From Dysgonamonadaceae bacterium (lineage in GTDB: Bacteria > Bacteroidota > Bacteroidia > Bacteroidales > Azobacteroidaceae): a DNA stretch of 8,978 bases. A program made the position numbers and the translations under genes. Below the pieces are notes generated by a model, which was given only the letters and a program-made list of their open reading frames with translations, was not told where the DNA came from and made no database searches. The stretch's first letter is position 1, and each line of letters begins with the position of its first letter. Shown here in pieces: positions 1 to 7,313 of this stretch. The stretch covers positions 1-8,978 of the forward strand of contig JAIRSN010000082.1 of the NCBI GenBank assembly GCA_031255425.1. Reading direction: 5' to 3'.

Positions 1-1184
1 GGATTATCCGATTTTACGGAATTTTCCTTTCCGGGTGTTCCTCCCGACGGATCGACGGATGCCGACCAGTTTCCGGCGGTATTGGAACGATTGCCTAAGT
101 CGATACATTCCAACGACCAGCCTCCGGTCTTTTTTGCGTTGTCCTTATACATTTGATCGGAATATTCAAACCATGAAACCAATTCGTTTTGCGTATTCCC
201 AAGCATCAGCAGCTTGCCTGTGTTGGCTAAAATTGGAAAAGAGGTTACTCCGTTCACATTGACGTCGTTCCCGAACCATTCTGTTGCAGTTGTTTTGCAT
301 AGAACGAAATAACTTTTGGGCGCAATCGCCTTTTCCGGCAACGAATACGATTTATCATCGTAAAAAAACAGGCAATCACTCAGTTGAAACGTCTTATCGG
401 TTGCGTTGTACAATTCGACATATTCCGGATTTCCTGAATCCGAACCCGGATTAGCCATAATTTCACTGATAAGAATGTCCCCCGCTCCCGGTAAATTCGG
501 ATTCGGTTCGGGGTCGTCAATTTCTTCCGTTTTCACGCTAAAATCATCAAAGAAAAACAATTGGCGACGGGTTATCGTAAAGAAACAAACAACTCCAAAC
601 CAATTGCTGACAAGAGACTCTGTGATTTTGCAAGACCCTTCCAACGTAAAGTCGCTTTCTTCGTTCAAGCGGGAGTACAACTTAAATTCTCCCGAATTGC
701 TCATCGTTGCTTTGATATTCAAGGCAATCGAAGAAGATTCCAGTCGCTTTTTTTCGCCTTGGATCAGGATTTTATTGTTCCCCCCTTTCTTGGATTGTAT
801 CAGGCAGATGTTCTTGTCGGCATATCCGATTCGGATAAAAAGCCCGTTGAGTTCTCCCGTAAAATCGTCTTCGTCGCTAACGATGTAAATTTTAGTATAA
901 TTGGAAGACGAGGGATTAAAACCCATGTTTACATAAAACTCCCAACTTGCATTTTTTGTAATGTAAGAATGAGTTTTCAACTGAGAGGGGGAATGATTGT
1001 CAGCAGAGCTTAGTTGTAATTGCCGGGACTCATTGACAATAAATTCGGCAATATCGCCGGTCCAATTAACTTCACGATCGAAACCGTCGCCACTCAGGAA
1101 CAATCCGTCGCTAAAGCTGTCACTAAATTGAGAAAAAGCAGTTAAAGACTGCGAAACAAGAAGAATAAAAATAAATTTCCTCAT
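1..1184 (-). CDS. Secreted lamin-tail-domain (LTD) protein, 3' end outside the window
   Basis: An open frame starts at ATG 1184 and runs without a stop to the window edge (394 codons seen). The N-terminus (MRKFIFILLVSQSLTAFSQ) looks like a signal peptide with cleavage near AFS/Q, so export is likely. Residues about 20-218 are a beta-rich, aromatic-rich module that opens FSDSFSDG, contains NWTGD and SSSNYTKIYIVSD, and ends FFFDDFSV. This resembles the N-terminal region common in Bacteroidota LTD proteins. A Pro/Asp/Asn-rich linker (about 221-235) leads into a lamin-tail domain (about 236-388): ILISEIMANP, NPEYVELYNATD, LSDC, YSLPEKAIAP, then WSLECIDLGN and SGGTPGKEN. LTDs are immunoglobulin-like folds found in secreted or surface bacterial proteins; the exact role here is unknown. 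The missing C-terminus could carry more modules or a type IX secretion signal. No SD is visible before the start. It is divergent from asd. Confidence 0.85.
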   Translation of the reverse strand, partial: MRKFIFILLVSQSLTAFSQFSDSFSDGLFLSGDGFDREVNWTGDIAEFIVNESRQLQLSSADNHSPSQLKTHSYITKNASWEFYVNMGFNPSSSNYTKIYIVSDEDDFTGELNGLFIRIGYADKNICLIQSKKGGNNKILIQGEKKRLESSSIALNIKATMSNSGEFKLYSRLNEESDFTLEGSCKITESLVSNWFGVVCFFTITRRQLFFFDDFSVKTEEIDDPEPNPNLPGAGDILISEIMANPGSDSGNPEYVELYNATDKTFQLSDCLFFYDDKSYSLPEKAIAPKSYFVLCKTTATEWFGNDVNVNGVTSFPILANTGKLLMLGNTQNELVSWFEYSDQMYKDNAKKTGGWSLECIDLGNRSNTAGNWSASVDPSGGTPGKENSVKSDN

Positions 1185-1217
1185 GATACGTGTTGGTTTA
1201 GTTAATTAATTATTAAA

Positions 1218-1295
1218 TTTGCAGGTGTAAATCCTGCGTCTGTTTTGGTTATATAATAGTTCCCAAGTTTATGTTTGCAGGTTTTGGCTCTGCAA
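1218..1295. repeat. Two related inverted repeats in the asd/LTD divergent region
   Basis: The nine bases TTTGCAGGT occur at 1218-1226 and 1274-1282, 56 bp apart. Each starts an inverted repeat: GCAGG (1221-1225) with CCTGC (1233-1237) across a 7-nt spacer, and TTGCAG (1275-1280) with CTGCAA (1290-1295) across a 9-nt spacer. Each overlaps the end of a -7-like element, so they could be operator sites or 5' RNA hairpins. The function is not known and chance similarity is possible. Confidence 0.4.
1244..1277 (+). promoter_or_regulatory. Candidate Bacteroidota-type promoter for asd
   Basis: TTTG at 1244-1247 and TATGTTTG at 1270-1277 match the -33 (TTTG) and -7 (TAnnTTTG) elements with a 22-nt spacer, slightly longer than usual. 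Transcription would begin near 1282-1284, giving a leader of about 105 nt before asd. A second -7 match, TAAATTTG (1214-1221), with TTG at 1193-1195 and an 18-nt spacer, could be an additional distal promoter. Both -7 matches are followed by CAGGT. Confidence 0.45.
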
Positions 1296-1323
1296 TGTGT
1301 TCCGGTCACCAATATATCCGGTG

Positions 1324-1352
1324 CAAATGTAGAATTAATTTCGGAAAGACAA
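1324..1352 (-). promoter_or_regulatory. Candidate Bacteroidota-type promoter for the LTD gene
   Basis: Read on the minus strand, TACATTTG (1331 down to 1324) matches the -7 consensus TAnnTTTG and is followed by CAC. A CTTG at 1352-1349 lies 17 nt upstream as a partial -33 element. The predicted start is near 1317-1319, giving a leader of about 130 nt. The -7 match is clear; the -33 match is weak. Confidence 0.45.
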
Positions 1353-1388
1353 GTGACATTTATAAAAAATTTTCAAAAAGAGTAAAAA

Positions 1389-2390
1389 ATGAGAATAGCT
1401 ATTGTTGGTGCAAGTGGAGCCGTTGGGCAAGAGTTTTTACGTGTATTGGACGAAAGGAATTTCCCGATAACAGAATTGACCCTTTTCGGTTCCTCCCGCA
1501 GTATGGGCAGTGTTTATATTTTCCGTGGGAAACAGCTTCTTATAAAAGAATTGAAGCACAATGACGATTTCAAAAGAGTGGATATTGCTTTTACTTCTGC
1601 CGGCGCCGATGTTTCCAGAGAGTTTGCCGGAACAATTACAAAGTACAACACCGTGATGATTGACAATTCCAGTGCATTCCGCCTGGACAGTGATGTGCCG
1701 CTGGTTGTTCCCGAAGTGAATGCGAAAGACTCCATGCATCGTCCGAGAAGAATCATTGCCAATCCCAACTGTACGACAATCCAAATGGTAACGGCTTTGA
1801 AGCCGTTGGACCGGCTTTCGCATATCAAGCGGGTTCATGTGGCGACCTATCAGGCTGCTTCGGGCGCCGGAGCCGCGGCAATGGAGGAATTGACCAACCA
1901 ATACCGGCAAATTGTGAACGAAGAAACGCCGGTCGTCGAAAAATTCGCTTATCAGTTGGCTTATAACCTTATTCCTCAGATAGATGTTTTCACCGAAAAC
2001 GGTTACACAAAGGAAGAGATGAAAATGCACTATGAAACGCAGAAGATTATGCACTCCGATGTGGCAGTCAGCGCGACCTGTGTGCGTGTTCCCGCCTTGC
2101 GCGCCCATTCCGAAGCGATTTGGATCGAAACCGCGCGGCCGATTTCGGTAGAGAGAGCGCGGGAAGCATTCAGGAAGGCAGAGGGAATCGTTCTCCAAGA
2201 CTGTCCGGAAAAGAAAGAATATCCGATGCCTTTATTTGCAGCGGGTACAGACCCGGTGTACGTAGGCCGTATCCGGAAAGACATTTCCAATCCCAACGGG
2301 CTTTCGTTTTGGTGCGTAGGCGATCAGATCAAGAAAGGTGCAGCGCTCAATGCCGTACAGATAGCGGAATATCTATTGAACATATGTTAG
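1389..2390 (+). CDS. asd: Aspartate-semialdehyde dehydrogenase
   Basis: This enzyme reduces L-aspartyl-4-phosphate with NADPH to L-aspartate-4-semialdehyde, the branch step to diaminopimelate/lysine, threonine and methionine in the cytoplasm. The 333-residue length fits the family. Visible motifs are the NADP-binding glycine loop GASGAVG (residues 7-13), a phosphate-binding NSSAFR (Arg98), the active-site Cys128 in [16 protein letters not shown] (153-162), and [10 protein letters not shown] with the substrate-binding Arg233 and catalytic His240. ATG 1389 places the nucleotide-binding strand directly at the N-terminus, and the region before it is A-rich without an SD, as is usual in Bacteroidota. 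The last 7 nt overlap the start of the downstream glycosyltransferase. All catalytic residues are present, so it should be active. Confidence 0.97.
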   Translation: MRIAIVGASGAVGQEFLRVLDERNFPITELTLFGSSRSMGSVYIFRGKQLLIKELKHNDDFKRVDIAFTSAGADVSREFAGTITKYNTVMIDNSSAFRLDSDVPLVVPEVNAKDSMHRPRRIIANPNCTTIQMVTALKPLDRLSHIKRVHVATYQAASGAGAAAMEELTNQYRQIVNEETPVVEKFAYQLAYNLIPQIDVFTENGYTKEEMKMHYETQKIMHSDVAVSATCVRVPALRAHSEAIWIETARPISVERAREAFRKAEGIVLQDCPEKKEYPMPLFAAGTDPVYVGRIRKDISNPNGLSFWCVGDQIKKGAALNAVQIAEYLLNIC

Positions 2391-3331
2391 TCTCCGTCAT
2401 TATCCCCATATACAATGTATCCGGCTACATCGAACGGTGTCTTCTGTCGGTGATGAATCAATCATATAAAAACATCGAATGGGTCCTGGTCGATGATGCA
2501 AGTCCCGACAACAGTATGGAAATGGCGGAAAAGGTTTTGAACAATCTCCCCGAAAAAGAGAACGTAAAGATTGTCCGCCATGCCGAAAACAGGGGATTAG
2601 CCGCCGCCAGAAACTCCGGCGTAAAGGCTTCGACGGGCGACTATCTTTTCTTTCTGGACAGCGATGACGAATTGACTTTCGATTGCATAGAGGCGCTGGT
2701 TTCTTTAACCGAAAACGGAACAGCCGACGTTGTCACCGGCGAAATAAAAGTAGTGGGAAACAAGCGGAAGGCTTATCCGCAACTCCGGCTTCCCAAAGGG
2801 ACTTACAGCGGCAACGATTTTATCTTCACTTCTTTCCTGAAGCGGGAATGGTATGAAATGCCCTGTAACAAATTAATAAAACGGAGCCTCTTTACGGAGA
2901 AAAACCTTTGGTTTGAGGAAGGAATCCTGCATGAAGACACCTTATGGTCTTTCCTGCTTGCTTTGTCCGCCCGGACGATGACCGTGACTCACCTGCCGAC
3001 CTATTATTACCACATCCGGAGCAACTCCATCACGCAAAAGAAGTCCGCCGGAAACGTGGACAGCTTTTATATCGTCTTGGAAAAAATCATTCAAATCTCC
3101 TGTCGTGAAAAGTTGTTCGACCGGTATCCGGAACTGACGGTCTACCTGGAAAGACTCCGGATCTATTTTATTAAATCGCTTTTGCGGGGAAATTTCGACC
3201 GACCTTACATTCGCGAGCAGCGAAACAAAATCGACCGGTTATACGAAACCCCGGTGTGGAGCAGCGGCCGGAGGAACAGGGAATTCCGGCTGAAAGATTT
3301 TGTTCTGCGATTGTTGGAATACCTCAAATAA
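2384..3331 (+). CDS. Family 2 glycosyltransferase (GT-A fold)
   Basis: A 315-residue inverting glycosyltransferase that probably moves a sugar from a nucleotide-sugar donor onto a surface-polysaccharide or other acceptor; donor and acceptor cannot be read from sequence. The N-terminus is typical: [10 protein letters not shown] (3-12), VDDASPDNS (36-44), [11 protein letters not shown] (69-79), and the DxD metal/donor motif as LDSDD (Asp92, Asp94). The acceptor-side ED motif is in ILHEDTLW (Glu184-Asp185), where a catalytic base would sit. No signal peptide or membrane segment is seen, so a cytoplasmic or peripheral enzyme is likely. The frame is open upstream to 2120, but that part lies inside asd and has no GT2 similarity. 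ATG 2384 gives a canonical N-terminus and a 7-nt overlap with asd, suggesting translational coupling. It shares no obvious pathway with asd. Confidence 0.9.
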   Translation: MLVSVIIPIYNVSGYIERCLLSVMNQSYKNIEWVLVDDASPDNSMEMAEKVLNNLPEKENVKIVRHAENRGLAAARNSGVKASTGDYLFFLDSDDELTFDCIEALVSLTENGTADVVTGEIKVVGNKRKAYPQLRLPKGTYSGNDFIFTSFLKREWYEMPCNKLIKRSLFTEKNLWFEEGILHEDTLWSFLLALSARTMTVTHLPTYYYHIRSNSITQKKSAGNVDSFYIVLEKIIQISCREKLFDRYPELTVYLERLRIYFIKSLLRGNFDRPYIREQRNKIDRLYETPVWSSGRRNREFRLKDFVLRLLEYLK

Positions 3332-3340
3332 GCCGTCTAT

Positions 3341-4858
3341 TTACTCCCATTCGATTGTTGCCGGTGGTTTGGAACTGATGTCGTAGACGACACGGTTCAC
3401 GCCGCGCACCTTGTTAATGATTTCGTTTGATACTTTTGCCAGAAAATCGAAAGGCAAACGCGCCCAATCCGCCGTCATTGCATCGGTTGAGGTTACGGCT
3501 CTTAATGCGATGGCGTTTTCGTAGGTCCTTTCGTCTCCCATCACACCGACCGACTGAACGGGCAACAAAACAGCTCCTGCCTGCCAGACGGCATCATACA
3601 GGTTCCAGTTGCGCAGCCCCCGGATGAAAATGTCGTCGGCTTCCTGAAGAATCCGTACCTTTTCGGGCGTGATGTTTCCCAAGATGCGAACGCCCAAGCC
3701 CGGACCGGGGAACGGATGGCGGCGAATCAGCAGTTCATTCATTTCCAGCTTACGGCCGACCCGCCGTACTTCGTCCTTAAACAACAAACGGAGCGGTTCG
3801 ATGAGTTTCAAATTCATCTTTTCGGGAAGTCCTCCCACATTGTGATGCGATTTGATGGTTGTTCCGGTGATGGAAAGCGATTCGATAATGTCGGGATAGA
3901 TTGTGCCTTGCGCCAGCCACCGGATGTCTTTCAACTTCCGGGCTTCCTGCTCGAAAATATCAATGAAGCCTTTCCCGATGATTTTCCGTTTTCTTTCCGG
4001 ATCGGTCACTCCTTCCAGCGCCTTGTAAAAATGTTCCTTCGCATCAATTCCCAGGACATTCAGCCCTAAATGCTCGTAATCTTTCAGGACCTCTTCAAAT
4101 TCATTTTTCCGTAAAAGCCCATTGTCCACAAAGATACAGGTAAGGTTCCGACCGATTGCCTTGTTCAGCAAGGCGGCGCTCACCGAAGAATCCACGCCCC
4201 CCGAAAGCGCTAAGATCACTTTGTCGTCGCCAATTTGTTCTTTCAACCGGTTGACGGTCGACTCGATGAAATTGGCAGGCGTCCAGTCTTTTTCCGCCCG
4301 GCAGATGTTCAGGAAGTTATCCAAAATCGTGGTGCCTATTTCCGTATGAAAGACTTCCGGATGAAATTGCACACTCCACGTCTTTTCTCCGTCGATCCGG
4401 TAAGCGGCACACGCTACGTCTTTCGTCTGCGCAATGATTCTGAACCGGTCCGGCACAACCGTAATCGTATCTCCGTGCGACATCCACACCTGCGATTGAT
4501 CCGGAATGCTTTTCATCAGCGGATCTGTTTTGTCGGTGGGAGTCAGAAGCGCCCGGCCGTACTCGCGGGAATCGCTTTTCTCCACTTTCCCGCCGGAAAT
4601 ATAAGCCAGGTATTGTGCGCCGTAACAAATTCCCAACAGGGGATATTTTCCCTTAATGGCAGACAAATCGGGTTTGAACGCTTCTTTGTCGTTGACCGAA
4701 AACGGGCTCCCCGAAAGGATAACCCCGATGACCGATTCGTCTTTCTCCGGAAATTTGTTGTAGGGAACAATTTCGCAATAGGTATTCATCTCGCGCAATC
4801 GACGTCCAATCAGTTGGGTCGTCTGTGAACCGAAATCAAGAATGATTATTTTTTCCAT
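3341..4858 (-). CDS. guaA: GMP synthase (glutamine-hydrolysing)
   Basis: It converts XMP, ATP and glutamine to GMP, AMP, PPi and glutamate, the last step of de novo GMP synthesis in the cytoplasm. The 505 residues have all three parts. A class I glutamine amidotransferase domain (1 to about 185) has the nucleophile Cys78 in GICYGAQ and the His166/Glu168 pair in FHPEVFH. An ATP pyrophosphatase domain (about 195-385) has the PP-loop SGGVDSS (219-225). The C-terminal dimerisation domain (to 505) ends in the family signature [13 protein letters not shown] 4858 begins exactly at the first strand, [12 protein letters not shown]. The upstream obg stop is only 4 nt away, so the two are very likely co-transcribed. 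Its stop faces that of the glycosyltransferase with 9 nt between and no visible terminator. Slightly shorter than E. coli GuaA, but no key residue is missing. Confidence 0.97.
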   Translation of the reverse strand: MEKIIILDFGSQTTQLIGRRLREMNTYCEIVPYNKFPEKDESVIGVILSGSPFSVNDKEAFKPDLSAIKGKYPLLGICYGAQYLAYISGGKVEKSDSREYGRALLTPTDKTDPLMKSIPDQSQVWMSHGDTITVVPDRFRIIAQTKDVACAAYRIDGEKTWSVQFHPEVFHTEIGTTILDNFLNICRAEKDWTPANFIESTVNRLKEQIGDDKVILALSGGVDSSVSAALLNKAIGRNLTCIFVDNGLLRKNEFEEVLKDYEHLGLNVLGIDAKEHFYKALEGVTDPERKRKIIGKGFIDIFEQEARKLKDIRWLAQGTIYPDIIESLSITGTTIKSHHNVGGLPEKMNLKLIEPLRLLFKDEVRRVGRKLEMNELLIRRHPFPGPGLGVRILGNITPEKVRILQEADDIFIRGLRNWNLYDAVWQAGAVLLPVQSVGVMGDERTYENAIALRAVTSTDAMTADWARLPFDFLAKVSNEIINKVRGVNRVVYDISSKPPATIEWE

Positions 4859-4862
4859 TTTA

Positions 4863-5966
4863 TTAAAATTCTAATTCCTCGTTAATATCTTCTCCGGAGA
4901 GGGGATACTCGAAACAGTCCTCCACTTCCTCCGGTTTAATGTCCATCGGTTTCCGGATGATGCTGTCGGCATCGTGATACGCCGGATTGTTCAGTTCTTT
5001 CCACAGAAGATCTTTCAAAGCAATAATTCCCTTGTGGGTGACCGCCGAGATAAATACGAACGGCACGTCCGGAGGCAAATGCTTTTTCATTTCCATTTCC
5101 AGCTCCTCATCTGCCAGGTCGGATTTGGAGACGGCGAGAAGCCGGCGTTTGCCCAACAGTTCGGGATTATAGCGCGACAGTTCATTCAAAAGAACGTCGT
5201 ACTCGCGGGAAATATCAATCGTATCGACCGGGATAACAAAAAGCAACAGCGAATTTCGTTCGATATGCCGTAAAAAACGCAGTCCCAAGCCTTTTCCTTC
5301 ACTGGCGCCCTCGATAATCCCCGGTATATCCGCCATGACAAAAGAGTGGGAATCCCGGACATTGACAATCCCCAGGCTTGGCTCCAATGTGGTGAAGGGA
5401 TAATCGGCAATTTTGGGCTTGGCGGCGGAAACGGTAGCGAGCAAGGTCGATTTTCCCGCATTCGGAAATCCCACCAACCCCACATCTGCCAACAACTTCA
5501 ACTGGATAATGATCCGCCGTTCTTCGTACGGTTCTCCCGGCTGGGCGTATTTCGGCGCCTGGTTGGTTGCCGATTTGAAATAATTATTGCCTTTCCCGCC
5601 TCTGCCGCCTTTCAGCAGGACGACTTCCTGCCCGTCGTATTGAATATCCGAAATAAACGCGCCGGTATCCCCGTCGAAAACAACGGTGCCGACCGGTACG
5701 GGAATGATTTTATCTTCGCCGTCTTTTCCCCGGCTTAATTTTCCGGAGCCGCCTTCGCCGTGGCCGGCAAGGATGTGGCGCTCGTATTTCAGGTGAAGCA
5801 AGGTCCAATGATTGCGGTCGCCGCGGAGAATCACATTGCCGCCGTCGCCGCCGTCGGGTCCGCCGAAGGGGATGTATTTCTCGCGCCGGAAGTGCGTGGA
5901 GCCTCTTCCGCCTTTGCCGGAACGGGCATAAATCTTTACATAATCTACAAAATTGGATTCCAACAT
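4863..5966 (-). CDS. obg: Obg-family GTPase (ribosome assembly/stress GTPase)
   Basis: Obg proteins bind the large ribosomal subunit, act late in 50S assembly and respond to GTP/GDP and ppGpp levels. The 367 residues show the glycine-rich Obg fold (1 to about 157; for example [10 protein letters not shown] at 34-43 and GGRGGKGN at 120-127). The G domain follows: G1 GFPNAGKST (166-174), the YPFTTLEP switch (189-196), and G3 DIPG (213-216). The G4 position reads SKSD (280-283) instead of the usual NKxD, and G5 is SA (307-308). The C-terminal tail is short and acidic (about 335-367), rather than the longer lysine-rich or OCT-type tails of some lineages. ATG 5966 gives the standard [12 protein letters not shown] start. 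The 92-nt gap from adk contains a hairpin and mini-ORF listed separately. It sits 4 nt before guaA. Confidence 0.96.
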   Translation of the reverse strand: MLESNFVDYVKIYARSGKGGRGSTHFRREKYIPFGGPDGGDGGNVILRGDRNHWTLLHLKYERHILAGHGEGGSGKLSRGKDGEDKIIPVPVGTVVFDGDTGAFISDIQYDGQEVVLLKGGRGGKGNNYFKSATNQAPKYAQPGEPYEERRIIIQLKLLADVGLVGFPNAGKSTLLATVSAAKPKIADYPFTTLEPSLGIVNVRDSHSFVMADIPGIIEGASEGKGLGLRFLRHIERNSLLLFVIPVDTIDISREYDVLLNELSRYNPELLGKRRLLAVSKSDLADEELEMEMKKHLPPDVPFVFISAVTHKGIIALKDLLWKELNNPAYHDADSIIRKPMDIKPEEVEDCFEYPLSGEDINEELEF

Positions 5967-6046
5967 AAGGGAATGAAAAGGGGGAAAAAAAATGAAAGCG
6001 AAAAAAAGAAACGGGTTTCCATTATTTTCACTTTCATTTCCACCAT
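5945..6046 (-). other. Possible Phe-rich 33-codon leader ORF overlapping the obg start
   Basis: From ATG 6046 a frame of 33 codons runs through the adk-obg hairpin and ends at TAG 5947-5945, inside obg in another frame, 22 nt beyond the obg start. The peptide begins [12 protein letters not shown] and continues with a Phe-rich hydrophobic stretch ([12 protein letters not shown], residues 13-24). A translating ribosome would melt the hairpin and reach the obg start. There is no SD and no known homologue that I recognise, so this may be a by-product of the polypyrimidine tract. Confidence 0.15.
5985..6039 (-). promoter_or_regulatory. AU-rich 15-bp hairpin with U-run in the adk-obg spacer
   Basis: Arms 6039-6025 and 6004-5990 pair over 15 positions on the minus-strand RNA, including one G-U pair (5999 with 6030); the same position is a C-A mismatch in plus-strand RNA. 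The 20-nt loop holds a further 4-bp stem, GAAA/TTTC with a CCCG loop (6019-6008). A run of U follows directly (8 in a row counting the last three stem bases, 5992-5985), then CCCCC. It ends about 19 nt before the obg start. It could act as a partial terminator, attenuator or mRNA stabiliser. The stem is AU-rich, so strength is uncertain. Confidence 0.4.
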
Positions 6047-6058
6047 ATTGTTACATAA

Positions 6059-6634
6059 TTAATAAACCAGTCTGTCGATCGCATCGGTAATGCCTTCAAA
6101 AACATCTTCTACGGAACCGTTTCCTTCGATTTTGAAGAGCTTGCCTTTTTTCCTGTAATACTCTTTTATAGGCTCTGTGCGTTCCTTATATATCTCCAGC
6201 CGCTTTTTGATTGTTTCGGGATTGTCGTCGTTTCGTCCGGCTTCGGTCCCTCTTTTCAACAAACGGCGAATCAATTCCTTTTCTTCGACCGACAGGCTGA
6301 AGGTTGCCACAACGGGCGTTTTGCGTTCCAGCAGCAAGGCGTCCAGCGCTTGTGCCTGAAAGATTGTCCGGGGGAATCCGTCGAAGATATAGCCTTTGAC
6401 GCCGGAAGTCTTGTCGAGAATCTCTGTGAACTTCTCCATCACCAGTTGGTCGGGAACCAAATGCCCCTGGCTGATGTATTCTTTGGAAATCAAGCCCAGA
6501 TTGGTTTGGTCTTTTATCTCTTCACGTAAAATTTCGCCGGTAGAGATATGGCACAAGCCATATTTTTTAATAATTAACTCGCTCTGCGTCCCTTTTCCGG
6601 AACCCGGAGCTCCAAAAATCACAATATTCAACAT
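6059..6634 (-). CDS. adk: Adenylate kinase (short LID form)
   Basis: It catalyses the reversible ATP + AMP to 2 ADP reaction in the cytoplasm and sets the adenylate balance. The 191 residues show the P-loop GAPGSGKGT (8-16), the AMP-binding STGEILREEI (31-40), the DGFPRT signature (85-90) and RLLKRG (124-129). EAGRNDDNPETIKKRLEIY (131-149) follows, with the arginines that close over the phosphates. The zinc-finger/long LID insert of enterobacterial enzymes is absent, so this is the short LID type. ATG 6634 opens MLNIVIFGAPG, with an AAGAAAAAGAA stretch just upstream instead of a clear SD. It lies 51 nt after hpt with no promoter match in the gap, so hpt-adk co-transcription is likely. The 92-nt spacer to obg is unusually structured. 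Confidence 0.97.
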   Translation of the reverse strand: MLNIVIFGAPGSGKGTQSELIIKKYGLCHISTGEILREEIKDQTNLGLISKEYISQGHLVPDQLVMEKFTEILDKTSGVKGYIFDGFPRTIFQAQALDALLLERKTPVVATFSLSVEEKELIRRLLKRGTEAGRNDDNPETIKKRLEIYKERTEPIKEYYRKKGKLFKIEGNGSVEDVFEGITDAIDRLVY

Positions 6635-6685
6635 TTCTTTTTCTTCAATTTACCTGAATTAGTTTATACAAAGGGAGTATGTACT

Positions 6686-7222
6686 TTAATCTGTTATTTT
6701 GTATATATTTCTCAAATTCCTTCCGTGGCCGTTATAGTCCAAGCCGAATCCGACAATAAAGTCGTTGGGAATTTCTTTCACAATATAATCCGGTTTTATC
6801 GCCATCCGGACGGCGTTTGGTTTAAACAGCAGCGTTGCGATTTTAACGGTAGCAGGTTTTTTTTCTTTCAGCAAGTTCAGAAGATACTCCATAGTACGGC
6901 CGGTGTCGATAATATCTTCAACGATGACAACGTTCCGGTTTTCAACGTTTTCCATCAACCCCTGGATTTCTTTCAGGCTTTCTTTCCGGTTGACTCCTTC
7001 ATACGAACTCAGGCGGATAAAAGTGATTTCGCAGGCGGAATCAAACCTTTTGATTAATTCGGCTGCAAACAGGAAAGCGCCATTCAAGACGCAAACGAAA
7101 AGAGGATCTTTTCCCTTTAAATCGGCATTGACCTCTTGCGCCACTCTTTCTATTTCTGCCAGGATAATCTCTTCTTTCAGAAATACTTCAAATTTTTTGT
7201 CCCGTAGTTGAATTTGAGTCAT
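6686..7222 (-). CDS. hpt: Hypoxanthine phosphoribosyltransferase
   Basis: A purine-salvage enzyme that joins hypoxanthine (and often guanine) to PRPP to give IMP or GMP, in the cytoplasm. With the start at ATG 7222 it has 178 residues. Features are VCVLNGAFLFAAEL (43-56), the flexible-loop region RLSSYEGVNRKES (70-82), the PRPP-binding VVIVEDIIDTGRT (98-110), and the C-terminal base/metal-binding DFIVGFGLDYNGHGRNLRNIY (154-174). The frame is open upstream to a GTG at 7252 (188 residues), but that GTG touches the last base of the -7 promoter element, so it should lie upstream of the transcript; ATG 7222 is therefore chosen. It is the first gene of the proposed hpt-adk-obg-guaA unit, a sensible grouping of purine nucleotide enzymes with a GTP-sensing GTPase. 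Confidence 0.95.
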   Translation of the reverse strand: MTQIQLRDKKFEVFLKEEIILAEIERVAQEVNADLKGKDPLFVCVLNGAFLFAAELIKRFDSACEITFIRLSSYEGVNRKESLKEIQGLMENVENRNVVIVEDIIDTGRTMEYLLNLLKEKKPATVKIATLLFKPNAVRMAIKPDYIVKEIPNDFIVGFGLDYNGHGRNLRNIYKITD

Positions 7223-7251
7223 CTTTAAAAATCTTTTCGGTAAAAGGTCCA

Positions 7252-7281
7252 CAAAAGTAGGAAAAATTTACTGATTTCAAA
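7252..7281 (-). promoter_or_regulatory. Bacteroidota-type promoter for hpt (and probably adk-obg-guaA)
   Basis: On the minus strand, TTTG (7281-7278) and TACTTTTG (7259-7252) match the -33 and -7 elements exactly, with an 18-nt spacer. Transcription should begin near 7245-7248, leaving a leader of about 25 nt before ATG 7222. This is the best promoter match in the window and excludes the upstream GTG as the hpt start. Confidence 0.65.
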
Positions 7282-7313
7282 TAGTAAACAGGGATAATTT
7301 TATCTCCCGCCCA

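Noticed and set aside
406..1013. Plus-strand open frames of 160 and 150 codons in the first kilobase
   Set aside because: The minus-strand frame there encodes a signal peptide and a lamin-tail domain, so the plus-strand frames are shadows.
1284..1388. Lysine riboswitch or similar leader upstream of asd
   Set aside because: The predicted leader is only about 105 nt and shows no multi-helix core; the only pairing seen is a 4-bp CACC/GGTG.
1437..2198. 253-codon open frame antisense to asd
   Set aside because: It mirrors asd codons, is rich in His/Arg/Cys without recognisable motifs, and has no start signal of its own.
2120..2383. 88-codon N-terminal extension of the glycosyltransferase frame inside asd
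   Set aside because: It is out of frame with asd, has no GT2 similarity, and the canonical GT2 N-terminus begins at ATG 2384.
3309..3360. Direct repeat CGATTGTTG at 3309-3317 and 3352-3360 across the convergent gene ends
   Set aside because: Both copies are inside coding sequence and 9 bp can recur by chance; there is no mobile-element context.
4235..4828. 197-codon open frame antisense to guaA
   Set aside because: A shadow of a long, GC-balanced coding region; no motif or signal supports it.
6663..6685. Possible adk promoter in the hpt-adk gap (TACTCCCTTTG)
   Set aside because: The TA-to-TTTG spacing is 5 nt instead of 2, so it does not fit TAnnTTTG.
7280..7310. Hairpin GG-A-GATA/TATC-CC after rsmG as a terminator
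   Set aside because: The stem is short and bulged, with no U-run after it.
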